Assembly (NCBI GenBank): GCA_964580305.1
Contig: CAZOKL010000090.1
Span: 1 to 8,349, forward strand
Direction: 5' to 3'
Source of the DNA: Phocaeicola_A sp964580305
GTDB taxonomy: Bacteria; Bacteroidota; Bacteroidia; Bacteroidales; Bacteroidaceae
Length of the DNA: 8,349 nucleotides
Shown here: piece by piece, positions 1-6,306 of the stretch
How the letters are laid out: each line of letters begins with the position of its first letter
Numbering within the stretch: position 1 is the first letter of the stretch
Made by a program: the position numbers and the translations under genes
The notes under the pieces: model-generated
Told to the model about the DNA's origin: nothing
The model's input: only the letters and a program-made list of their open reading frames with translations
The model's database searches: none

Positions 1-568
1 ATTTGCCGAAAGCAGCATGCTTCTTGTTGGAGTTTTCAGCATCCATCGCATACTCGCGAGCTTCCTTCAGCCAAGCCAGGATTTGCTTCTTCTCGAAGTC
101 CTTCAGTGTCGGAATCATGTCACACTGTGCATCATAGGTCACTTTGAGCACTCCGTAGGTCATGCCGTCTTTAATGACTTCGATTTGTGCATCGTCTAGA
201 TAGAGCGAAAGATCAGACTCCAATTCGAAGTGGTGACGGTAAAGTTCGCTGTCTTTAGCGTTTTCGGCGGCCTGCACGACTGCGTTCTTGGCATCGCCGG
301 TGAGCTTCTCCTTGGCCTCCTTGACGGCTACGTCACGCTTCTCATAAATGTCGTTGAGCAGAAAATAACGGTTGGCAATGATGTTGCGCACGTTGAGTGC
401 AACATCTTGGTCGGTTAGTTCCAGTTTGTCCACAATCTTCTGTGAGCGGTCGCAGATGGTTTTCACATAGTCTGCATCACGGTTTTCTTCGTTGAGCTCT
501 ACGGTCTGTGCCGAAGCAGACACACCGAGCAGGAGGAAAAATAGTAAAAAATGAATCTTTGTTCTCAT
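1..568 (-). CDS. DUF3826 family secreted protein (3' end cut by window edge)
   Basis: The frame is open from the ATG at 568 to the window edge, giving 189 residues without a stop; the C-terminus is missing. Residues 1-20 form a clear Sec signal peptide: Lys4, a hydrophobic core (FLLFFLLLGV) and a cleavage site around SASA-Q21. The mature part is mostly helical and charged (YVKTICDRSQKIVDKLEL, then RNIIANRYFLLNDIYEKRD), which I recognise as the DUF3826 pattern found in Bacteroidetes. The family has no established reaction; a carbohydrate-related or sugar-binding role has been suggested, often beside pectin-degrading genes. The start lies only 10 nt after the stop of the pectate lyase, so the two are almost certainly co-transcribed and probably translationally linked. 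I infer that it helps the lyase outside the cytoplasm. The family call is from recognition, not a search. Confidence 0.8.
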   Translation of the reverse strand, partial: MRTKIHFLLFFLLLGVSASAQTVELNEENRDADYVKTICDRSQKIVDKLELTDQDVALNVRNIIANRYFLLNDIYEKRDVAVKEAKEKLTGDAKNAVVQAAENAKDSELYRHHFELESDLSLYLDDAQIEVIKDGMTYGVLKVTYDAQCDMIPTLKDFEKKQILAWLKEAREYAMDAENSNKKHAAFGK

Positions 569-578
569 TGGCGTAGAA

Positions 579-2321
579 TTACATCAATTTTCCTTTTTCT
601 GCTAATGTATCATAGTTATTTTTCAGGTCAGTCCAGTCAATTTTATTCTTGGTGCTGATGCCGTTGATGTATTTTTCGATGTTGGTGTATCCGTCACCTG
701 TGCAATCTTCGTTGGCGTCGCTCGGGTCGTTCGGATTCAGGCCGTTGGCCTTTTCCCATTCATCGGGCATTCCGTCGCCGTCAGTGTCGACATACGGAGT
801 GCCATGATATTCGGGGAAGCCTCCCATCTGTGCCGGTGAGGTGATGATTCCTAATTTGTAAGAATCATTGCCCATACGGCGATATTTGAAGTAGCCTTCC
901 TCGTTTTGCGATTTTTCAGCCAAGCCCCACACGTCGCCATAGGGATTTTCTTTTGGAAGCTCCTCCACATAATAAGGTTGTCCGGTGCGCACTTCTTCCA
1001 CGATGTGTTGGTCGATGAGGTCACGGCAGGGGATGGTGGCGCCCACGTTTTTCAGCACGTAGTCATACGCGTCGCGGGTGTTCATGATGGTGATGTGCGG
1101 CATTTCAAACGGGGTATAGGCACGTATCAGTTCCGTGTAGCCGTCGGTGTTTTCCTGATTCTCGATTTGGATGCCACCGTCCCAGTTGTCACGGGTCACA
1201 CGTTCGTTGCCCTCCATGATGTTGCCTTCGGCAAACACGCGGCCATAGACTTTGTGGTCGAGCTTGCTGCGGCCGGATTCAGGCTTCAGAATGCGGAATG
1301 CGATGCCGCCTTTTTTCGGCGTAGCGGGACCGGGTTTGTAATAGTTGTTGATGAAGTTGAACATGGCTGTGTAGTCGCCACCGTCTGAAGAACGGTGTAC
1401 CCAGTTGAACACCACGTTGTTCACAAAGTTGAACACGCCGTTCCATCCCACCGACGGGTTACGTCCTGTGTTGCTGGCCCAGAGGTTGCGCATGAAGGCG
1501 CAGTTCTCGCCGCCCAATGTGCTGCCGAACGCGTGGTTGTAGGTGTCGAGTGCCTTGGCCGAGATGGTGTTCTGTATGGTCACGTTCACCGTGGGGAGTT
1601 TCAAGTCTGTGCTTTCATATTGTCCCTCGCTGGGGTCATACATGTGGCGATAGAACGAGATGTTCTCATCCAAGCCCCAGGAGCAGGAGCAGTGGTCTAT
1701 CATGATGTTGCCTATGGGATTTCCGCCAAACGAGTCGTCACGGTGCCATACCATCGTTTCCCCACGACGGAAGCGCATGTGACGGATGACCACGTCATGC
1801 GTATCCACCCAGAACGACTGGCCGCTTACGACCACACCGTCGCCCGGAGCCGTCTGTCCGGCAATAGTGATATAAGGGGCACGCACGATGATTGGGGTTT
1901 CCAGCTTGATGATGCCCGACACGTTAAACACAATGATGCGGGCGCCGCCCTGGTCGCAGGCATCGCGCAGTGAGCCGGGGCCGCTGTCGTTAAGGTTGGT
2001 CACGGTGATGACGCGTCCGCCACGTCCGCCAAAGCTGTACATGCCACCGCCTTCCGCACCCGGAAATGCGGGAATCTTGGCTTGTGGAAGGTCGCACGGG
2101 CGTGAAGCCCAGGGCACGTAGGGACGGCCTTCCTTGGCTTCTTTCATTACGATGGGGAGCGCTTTGGCCCAGGCAGAGTCAGCATGAGCGTATGCCTTTG
2201 TAATCATTTCCTTGTACTTTGCTTGAGCTTCGGGGGTGATTGAGGGATATTGGGCGTATGTGGAAGATGTTGCTCCGAGCATACCTGCTACCATAAATCC
2301 CAATGCAAGTGTTTTCTTCAT
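579..2321 (-). CDS. Secreted pectate lyase (polysaccharide lyase family 1-like)
   Basis: This 580-residue enzyme is predicted to cleave polygalacturonate by beta-elimination, giving unsaturated oligogalacturonides. Residues 1-24 are a Sec signal peptide ending STYAQ; no lipobox cysteine follows, so it is probably periplasmic or released. An N-terminal helical stretch (25-80) precedes the right-handed beta-helix, which opens with FPGAEGGG (86-93) and the NLNDSGPGSLRDA signature (109-121). The Ca-binding and catalytic region shows IDHCSCSWGLDEN (208-220), and SNTGRNP carries Arg287, the best candidate catalytic base by analogy with PL1 enzymes. Near the C-terminus, DTDGDGMPDEW (512-522) and the Asp-rich stretch 535-551 look like thrombospondin type 3 or EF-hand-like calcium loops. 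The ATG at 2321 is chosen because the signal peptide follows at once and the upstream bases are A-rich. It leads a two-gene unit with the DUF3826 protein. No TAnnTTTG promoter is seen upstream, so control by a dedicated regulator is possible. Confidence 0.92.
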   Translation of the reverse strand: MKKTLALGFMVAGMLGATSSTYAQYPSITPEAQAKYKEMITKAYAHADSAWAKALPIVMKEAKEGRPYVPWASRPCDLPQAKIPAFPGAEGGGMYSFGGRGGRVITVTNLNDSGPGSLRDACDQGGARIIVFNVSGIIKLETPIIVRAPYITIAGQTAPGDGVVVSGQSFWVDTHDVVIRHMRFRRGETMVWHRDDSFGGNPIGNIMIDHCSCSWGLDENISFYRHMYDPSEGQYESTDLKLPTVNVTIQNTISAKALDTYNHAFGSTLGGENCAFMRNLWASNTGRNPSVGWNGVFNFVNNVVFNWVHRSSDGGDYTAMFNFINNYYKPGPATPKKGGIAFRILKPESGRSKLDHKVYGRVFAEGNIMEGNERVTRDNWDGGIQIENQENTDGYTELIRAYTPFEMPHITIMNTRDAYDYVLKNVGATIPCRDLIDQHIVEEVRTGQPYYVEELPKENPYGDVWGLAEKSQNEEGYFKYRRMGNDSYKLGIITSPAQMGGFPEYHGTPYVDTDGDGMPDEWEKANGLNPNDPSDANEDCTGDGYTNIEKYINGISTKNKIDWTDLKNNYDTLAEKGKLM

Positions 2322-2453
2322 AATACTATTTATTTATGTTTCTATCTATGATTCTTTTTGCATTACGTTTCATAAGACTAACGGTCAGGAAAAAGGTTTT
2401 ATGACGCTTTCTTATTTTATATTTTATATACATTTATTTGTGTTTGTTTGATA

Positions 2454-2669
2454 TTATATGTTTTCAATGAAACGATATAGAAACAGGTGGTTATGTTCTC
2501 CGAAGTGATATAAATGGCTGTTACTATGCGACATCCGCACCGCTTCTGTCGCGTCCGGGAGCGGCCTCCTTTCCGGGTGAGCACGGTCTCCTTTCCGTCC
2601 TCGGGCGGAATAGACTCCGCTCCTGCCCGGCCTTAAGGCTCTCTGCCCCTCGTCCAAAGTGTAAAACAT
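2454..2669 (-). CDS. Doubtful small ORF, 71 aa, in the GC-rich intergenic repeat
   Basis: An open frame from the ATG at 2669 encodes 71 residues; a GTG at 2681 would add four. It starts 21 nt after the DUF2851 stop. The product is rich in Arg, His and Pro (for example GRKGDRAHPERRPLPDATEA), with no signal peptide, membrane segment or domain I recognise. The GC-rich direct and inverted repeats underlie its first two thirds, and their 22-bp period is not a multiple of three, so they would be read in shifting frames. That argues that the DNA or RNA sequence, not the peptide, is what matters. I list it because it overlaps no other gene and could be annotated as a hypothetical protein. I consider it more likely non-coding. 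Confidence 0.15.
   Translation of the reverse strand: MFYTLDEGQRALRPGRSGVYSARGRKGDRAHPERRPLPDATEAVRMSHSNSHLYHFGEHNHLFLYRFIENI
2528..2552. repeat. Inverted repeat, 6-bp stem with 13-nt loop
   Basis: GCGACA at 2528-2533 is the exact reverse complement of TGTCGC at 2547-2552, with a 13-nt loop between. It lies at the lyase-proximal edge of the GC-rich block and could form a hairpin in RNA from either strand. No T-run follows on either side, so it does not look like an intrinsic terminator. Confidence 0.5.
2540..2649. repeat. Degenerate 22-bp-period direct repeats in GC-rich block
   Basis: On the plus strand CGG recurs at 2562, 2584, 2606 and 2628, exactly 22 bp apart, with a related CCG at 2540. 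Two units are clearly alike: 2562-2577 and 2584-2599 share 13 of 16 bases, including the core CTCCTTTCCG. TCCG falls at unit positions 11-14 in the units at 2562, 2584 and 2606. The outer units match only weakly. The block is also self-complementary at long range: GGAGCGG at 2558-2564 pairs with CCGCTCC at 2617-2623, with further pairing possible outside. The base composition contrasts strongly with the AT-rich flank at 2322-2460. Function is unknown. Confidence 0.5.
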
Positions 2670-2690
2670 GCCGTACAACACACGTCGTGA

Positions 2691-3986
2691 TTATTGTTGA
2701 AAAACTGGAGTTTTAAGAGGTTTCTGCATTTTCAGATACTCATACCCGAAGCGGCAGCGGAGGCACTTCTTTGCGTCACAATATTCTTTCTTGAGCTGGA
2801 TGAGCGCCTGGCTGTCGGCCGCGCTCTCCACCGTCAGGCCGCATGTCTGCCACCGGCGGATGATGGCGTTTGACTCTGGCTTCAAACGTTCCAGAAAGTC
2901 GAGGGCGCGGCGCGTGAGGTGTTCGTCGGCCTTGTAGGCGCCATAGGCGAAAAGGAAAGGGCAGAGGGTGTTGATGATGAGCAAGTCTTGCGTGGAGCGG
3001 GAGAGGGTTTTCCGTCTGCGGGGCGAGGCGGAAGCGAAAGTGTAGTGCGTGTCCCAATAGTCCGACGTTTGGGCGGTGAAGATGCGGCGCACGGCGTCAA
3101 AGTCGTCAGCCTCGAGCAGGCGTGACAGGAGAGAGTTTTCCCGATAGAAAAGCCAGGCCATCTGGGCGATGCGCACATGCGGGAAGTTGCCTGGGCGGGT
3201 GCGCAGGAAACGCCACGAGGAAGCCTCCATGCGCTGGAGTCCAAACTTGTGGGCAAGGTAGAGATATTCTTTTTGTAGACGCTCGTAATAGGGGTCGCAG
3301 AGGTCTTCTTCCAGCAGTCCGGCTTGCCCGAAGAAAAGGGCTTCAATCTGGAAAAGGTCGTCGCGGTGTTTGTCGAGCGCACGCAAGGGGATGCTGCGTC
3401 CCCAGCGTTCGAACACGTCGCTGTTGAGTCCGAAACCGAAGTTGCGCGCCAGGGTGACGAAGAAGGCATCCTCCCAGTTGCGTTCGCAGCGTTCCACACA
3501 CTCCATCACGCGCTGGCGCTTCTGCTCCAACCGCTCATACTGGAGCGCGGCCATCCAGCCATGCACCGTGAGTCGGGGCAGGGTGGGGATGACGGCATGA
3601 CAAGGCGGATAGTGGTCTGTGCGGAGCAGTTCTTCATATCGTTCGGCCAAGTGGGTGGGATAGGGCAGAAGGAGTTGCGGAATGCGCCGTCCGTGGCAGT
3701 CGAAAATGTCTGCATCGAGCTCGGCTGCGGCGTGAAGGATGACCGATTCGTAGGCCGGGTCGGCATCGTGCCCGTGGCGCGTCCAGTCGGACGAGCGGCG
3801 ATGTATTTCCACATTGCCCACCCATAATGTTTCACCGATTCGTAACTTGGCATTGAAAAAATCAGGACCCGCGTCGGTGTTCTTCAGTCCCGGGTCAATA
3901 ATCTCGACAGGCTCTCCCTCAGGAGTGCGCAACTCGTGCAGTGGGAAAATCTTATGCTTCCACGCATAATGCAGCAACTCTTCCAT
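2691..3986 (-). CDS. DUF2851 family protein
   Basis: This 431-residue protein of unknown function belongs to DUF2851, a family common in Bacteroidetes. The N-terminal domain (about 1-130) has the conserved block GPDFFNA (40-46), WVGNVEIH (55-62), SSDW (65-68), HGH (71-73) and VILH (82-85). The C-terminus has a cysteine cluster, Cys403, Cys408 and Cys411, in YCDAKKCLRCRFG, which may bind metal. No signal peptide or membrane segment is seen, so it is probably cytoplasmic. I start it at the ATG at 3986, giving the expected MEELLHYAWKHKIFPL opening. The frame extends to a TTG at 4013, but that codon lies inside a good -7 promoter box and would precede the likely transcript start. It is divergent from dapB and followed by the GC-rich intergenic block. 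The family call is by recognition; no reaction can be assigned. Confidence 0.88.
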   Translation of the reverse strand: MEELLHYAWKHKIFPLHELRTPEGEPVEIIDPGLKNTDAGPDFFNAKLRIGETLWVGNVEIHRRSSDWTRHGHDADPAYESVILHAAAELDADIFDCHGRRIPQLLLPYPTHLAERYEELLRTDHYPPCHAVIPTLPRLTVHGWMAALQYERLEQKRQRVMECVERCERNWEDAFFVTLARNFGFGLNSDVFERWGRSIPLRALDKHRDDLFQIEALFFGQAGLLEEDLCDPYYERLQKEYLYLAHKFGLQRMEASSWRFLRTRPGNFPHVRIAQMAWLFYRENSLLSRLLEADDFDAVRRIFTAQTSDYWDTHYTFASASPRRRKTLSRSTQDLLIINTLCPFLFAYGAYKADEHLTRRALDFLERLKPESNAIIRRWQTCGLTVESAADSQALIQLKKEYCDAKKCLRCRFGYEYLKMQKPLKTPVFQQ

Positions 3987-4010
3987 GTTAATTGAGGTTA
4001 TATAATCGGA

Positions 4011-4018
4011 CAAAACTA
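4011..4018 (-). promoter_or_regulatory. Putative -7 box of the DUF2851 gene promoter
   Basis: Read on the minus strand this is TAGTTTTG, an exact match to the Bacteroidetes primary sigma factor -7 consensus TAnnTTTG. It ends 24 nt before the ATG at 3986, leaving a short leader. No clear TTTG lies at the -33 distance; the nearest T-run (GTTTTA) is badly spaced, so only the -7 element is supported. Confidence 0.5.
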
Positions 4019-4041
4019 CGAAGTATCGTTGATAAAACGCT

Positions 4042-4049
4042 TATCTTTG
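4042..4049 (+). promoter_or_regulatory. Putative -7 box of the dapB-lepB operon promoter
   Basis: TATCTTTG matches TAnnTTTG exactly and ends 43 nt before the dapB ATG, so a leader of roughly 35-40 nt is expected. No convincing -33 TTTG is present. This box and the minus-strand box at 4011-4018 are about 23 bp apart and point in opposite directions, so the two promoters share one compact region and could compete for polymerase. Confidence 0.6.
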
Positions 4050-4092
4050 CGAGGAAATCTTTATATTGCCAACCGTTTAAATCCAAGCGAGT

Positions 4093-4848
4093 ATGAAAAT
4101 AGCATTAATAGGATATGGAAAGATGGGCAAGGAAATCGAGCGCATCGCCCTCCAGCGCGGGCACACCATCGTGTCCGTCATTGACAAGGACAACCGGCAA
4201 GACTTCGATTCGGAGGCTTTCCGCAACGCCGATGTGGCCATCGAATTTACAGCGCCGACTGCCGCATATGACAACTGCCTGAAGGCTTTTGCCGCCGGTG
4301 TGAAAGTGGTGTCGGGCAGCACGGGCTGGATGAGCGAGCACGGCGAGGAGATGCAGCGGCTCTGCCGTGAGGAGGGGAAGACGCTTTTCTGGGCATCCAA
4401 CTTCAGCATCGGTGTTGCCATCTTCTCCGCAGTCAACAACTATCTGGCGCGCATCATGGACAACTTTCCGGGCTATGACGTGAGCATGAGCGAAACGCAC
4501 CACATTCATAAACTCGACGCTCCGAGCGGAACGGCCATCACCTTGGCCGAGGGCATTTTGGAAAACTTGAAACGCAAAACTTCCTGGGTGAAAGGAACGC
4601 TCACAGCTCCCGACGGCACCGTCACAGGCACGACCGACTGCCGGCCGGACGAGTTGCCGGTCAGCTCCATCCGTGAAGGCGAGGTGCCGGGCATCCACTC
4701 TATCTGCTACGAGTCAGAAGCCGACAGCATCATCATCACCCACGATGCCAAGAACCGAAAGGGCTTTGCTCTGGGTGCCGTGCTTGCCGCAGAGTTTACA
4801 GCCACCCATGAAGGCTTCCTCGGCATGAACGACCTCTTCAAATTTTAA
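4093..4848 (+). CDS. dapB: 4-hydroxy-tetrahydrodipicolinate reductase
   Basis: DapB reduces 4-hydroxy-tetrahydrodipicolinate to tetrahydrodipicolinate with NAD(P)H in the cytoplasm, a step of the diaminopimelate and lysine pathway that also supplies peptidoglycan. The 251-residue length is usual for Bacteroidetes members. The N-terminal Rossmann fold begins at residue 2 with the dinucleotide loop GYGKMG (7-12), and Asp31 ends the second strand, where an acidic residue is typical. The substrate domain contains SETHHIHKLDAPSGTA (133-148), with the family His-His-x-x-Lys catalytic set at His136, His137 and Lys140 and the DAPSGTA substrate loop. IREGEVPGIHS (193-203) is also conserved. The start ATG lies 43 nt after a -7 promoter box. 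It is first in a tight operon with two signal peptidase genes and a WbqC gene, so cell-wall precursor and protein-export functions share a transcript. Confidence 0.97.
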   Translation: MKIALIGYGKMGKEIERIALQRGHTIVSVIDKDNRQDFDSEAFRNADVAIEFTAPTAAYDNCLKAFAAGVKVVSGSTGWMSEHGEEMQRLCREEGKTLFWASNFSIGVAIFSAVNNYLARIMDNFPGYDVSMSETHHIHKLDAPSGTAITLAEGILENLKRKTSWVKGTLTAPDGTVTGTTDCRPDELPVSSIREGEVPGIHSICYESEADSIIITHDAKNRKGFALGAVLAAEFTATHEGFLGMNDLFKF

Positions 4849-4860
4849 TTTCTTTGGTTT

Positions 4861-6288
4861 ATGAAGAAACAATGGATTAAGTTTGCCGTAGTGACCGTGC
4901 TCTACCTGCTCTTCCTCCTGTGGGTGAAAAGCTGGTGGGGACTTATCGTTGTGCCGTTCATCTACGACGCATACATCACCCAAAAAATCAAGTGGACGTG
5001 GTGGAAGAAATCAAAGAACGCCACCGTGCGCACCGTGATGAGCTGGGTGGATGCCATCGTGTTTGCCCTCATCGCCGTCTATTTCGTCAACATCTACGCA
5101 TTTCAGAACTACGCCATCCCTTCATCTTCATTGGAAAAGTCACTGCTCGTGGGCGATTACCTCTTTGTGAGCAAGCTGAGCTATGGGCCGCGTGTGCCGC
5201 AGACGCCGCTCTCCATGCCCTTGACGCAACACACGCTCCCGGTGTTGAACAGCAAGTCATACCTGGAGTGGCCGCATTGGGACTATCGCCGGGTGAAAGG
5301 CCTTGGAGAGGTGCAGCTGAATGACATCGTGGTGTTCAACTACCCGTCGGGCGACACCGTGGCGCTCAATATGCAGAACTCCGACTTTTACAGCCTCTGT
5401 TACCAAATAGGTGAACTCCTCTGCCAGCAAAACAACGTGACGCTGCCTGACATGGACAGCATCAGTCGCCCGCAACAACAGGAAGTGTACAGCTTTCTGT
5501 ATAATTTAGGACACGATGCCATTGCCAACGAGCCTGGCTATTACGGCAAGATTGTGTCACGTCCTGTTGACCGTCGCGAGAACTATGTGAAACGCTGCGT
5601 GGGCCTGCCGGGACAGACTCTTCAAATCAAAGACCACATTGTCTATCTGGACGGACAGCCCAACAAGGAGCCTGATGAGGTGCAATATGTTTATCATGTG
5701 GAGACCACGCAACCCATCCCCATGGAGATACGTCGTGAGCTGGGCATCAGTGAGGAGGATGCTGCCGACCCGTTCATGAACAGAACTTCCTACACGCTTC
5801 CCCTTACGCAAAAGGCTTATCAAGCCTTGAAAGCCAACACCCGCCTGGTGAAGAGCATCAACTACGTGTATCCGGGGGAAGGAGACTGGCTATATCCGCT
5901 CAATATGTACAAAGACTGGACAGCAGACAACTATGGTCCGGTGTGGATACCCAAGAAAGGGGAGAGCATTCGCCTGACGGAAGACAACTATCTCATCTAT
6001 GAACGCCCCATCCGTGTTTATGAAGGCAACGACTTCGAGGTGCGCGACGGTAAGTTCTACATCAACGGACAGCAGACCGACACTTACACCTTCAAGATGG
6101 ACTACTACTGGATGATGGGCGACAACCGACACAACTCGGCCGACTCGCGCTATTGGGGTTTCGTGCCCGAAGACCACATCGTGGGCAAACCCATCGTCGT
6201 CTGGCTGTCACTTGACAAAGACCGTGACTGGTTCGACGGTAAGGTGCGCTGGAACCGGCTGTTCAAGATGGTTGACAACATCAAATAA
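4861..6288 (+). CDS. lepB: Signal peptidase I, catalytically intact, large-insert Bacteroidetes type
   Basis: This S26-family serine protease removes signal peptides from exported proteins at the outer face of the inner membrane, using a Ser-Lys dyad. The 475 residues begin with hydrophobic segments at about 5-22 and 25-38 and a third at about 61-80, followed by the catalytic domain. Box B is AIPSSSL (85-91), with Ser90 as nucleophile. Box D is YVKRCVGLPG (242-251), with Lys244 as general base. Box E is MGDNRHNSADSRYWGFVP (419-436). All three agree with the known enzyme. It is longer than E. coli LepB: the Ser-Lys gap is 154 residues against 55, and a second insertion separates Lys244 from box E. 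It starts 12 nt after dapB and ends 18 nt before the next signal-peptidase-like gene, so it is surely in the same operon. Confidence 0.95.
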   Translation: MKKQWIKFAVVTVLYLLFLLWVKSWWGLIVVPFIYDAYITQKIKWTWWKKSKNATVRTVMSWVDAIVFALIAVYFVNIYAFQNYAIPSSSLEKSLLVGDYLFVSKLSYGPRVPQTPLSMPLTQHTLPVLNSKSYLEWPHWDYRRVKGLGEVQLNDIVVFNYPSGDTVALNMQNSDFYSLCYQIGELLCQQNNVTLPDMDSISRPQQQEVYSFLYNLGHDAIANEPGYYGKIVSRPVDRRENYVKRCVGLPGQTLQIKDHIVYLDGQPNKEPDEVQYVYHVETTQPIPMEIRRELGISEEDAADPFMNRTSYTLPLTQKAYQALKANTRLVKSINYVYPGEGDWLYPLNMYKDWTADNYGPVWIPKKGESIRLTEDNYLIYERPIRVYEGNDFEVRDGKFYINGQQTDTYTFKMDYYWMMGDNRHNSADSRYWGFVPEDHIVGKPIVVWLSLDKDRDWFDGKVRWNRLFKMVDNIK

Positions 6289-6306
6289 ACCAAGCTCCCG
6301 TCTCCG

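Larger units (their letters stand above)
2322..2690. other. Intergenic region between DUF2851 gene and pectate lyase gene
   Basis: This 369-bp gap has two unlike halves. Bases 2322-2460, next to the lyase start, are very AT-rich and should hold its promoter and leader, but I find no TAnnTTTG box with a spaced TTTG on the minus strand. Bases 2528-2650 are markedly GC-rich and hold degenerate direct repeats with a 22-bp period plus inverted repeats (listed separately). One open frame crosses the region on the minus strand (also listed, low confidence). No T-tract-ended hairpin typical of an intrinsic terminator is visible after the DUF2851 stop. Confidence 0.75.

Noticed and set aside
2540..2649. 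CRISPR array
   Set aside because: Only two units are clearly alike, the period is 22 bp with no room for spacers, and no cas-like gene is nearby.
2528..2690. Intrinsic terminator after the DUF2851 gene
   Set aside because: Hairpins are possible, but none is followed by a T-run on the minus strand within a suitable distance.
2882..3499. Alternative 205-codon minus-strand frame inside the DUF2851 gene
   Set aside because: It is a frame-shifted reading of the DUF2851 coding sequence with a low-complexity Ser/Thr/Pro/Arg composition; the DUF2851 frame is continuous with family motifs at both ends.
3987..4013. TTG start adding nine residues to the DUF2851 protein
   Set aside because: TTG starts are uncommon, the codon lies within an exact -7 promoter box, and the ATG at 3986 gives the family-typical N-terminus.
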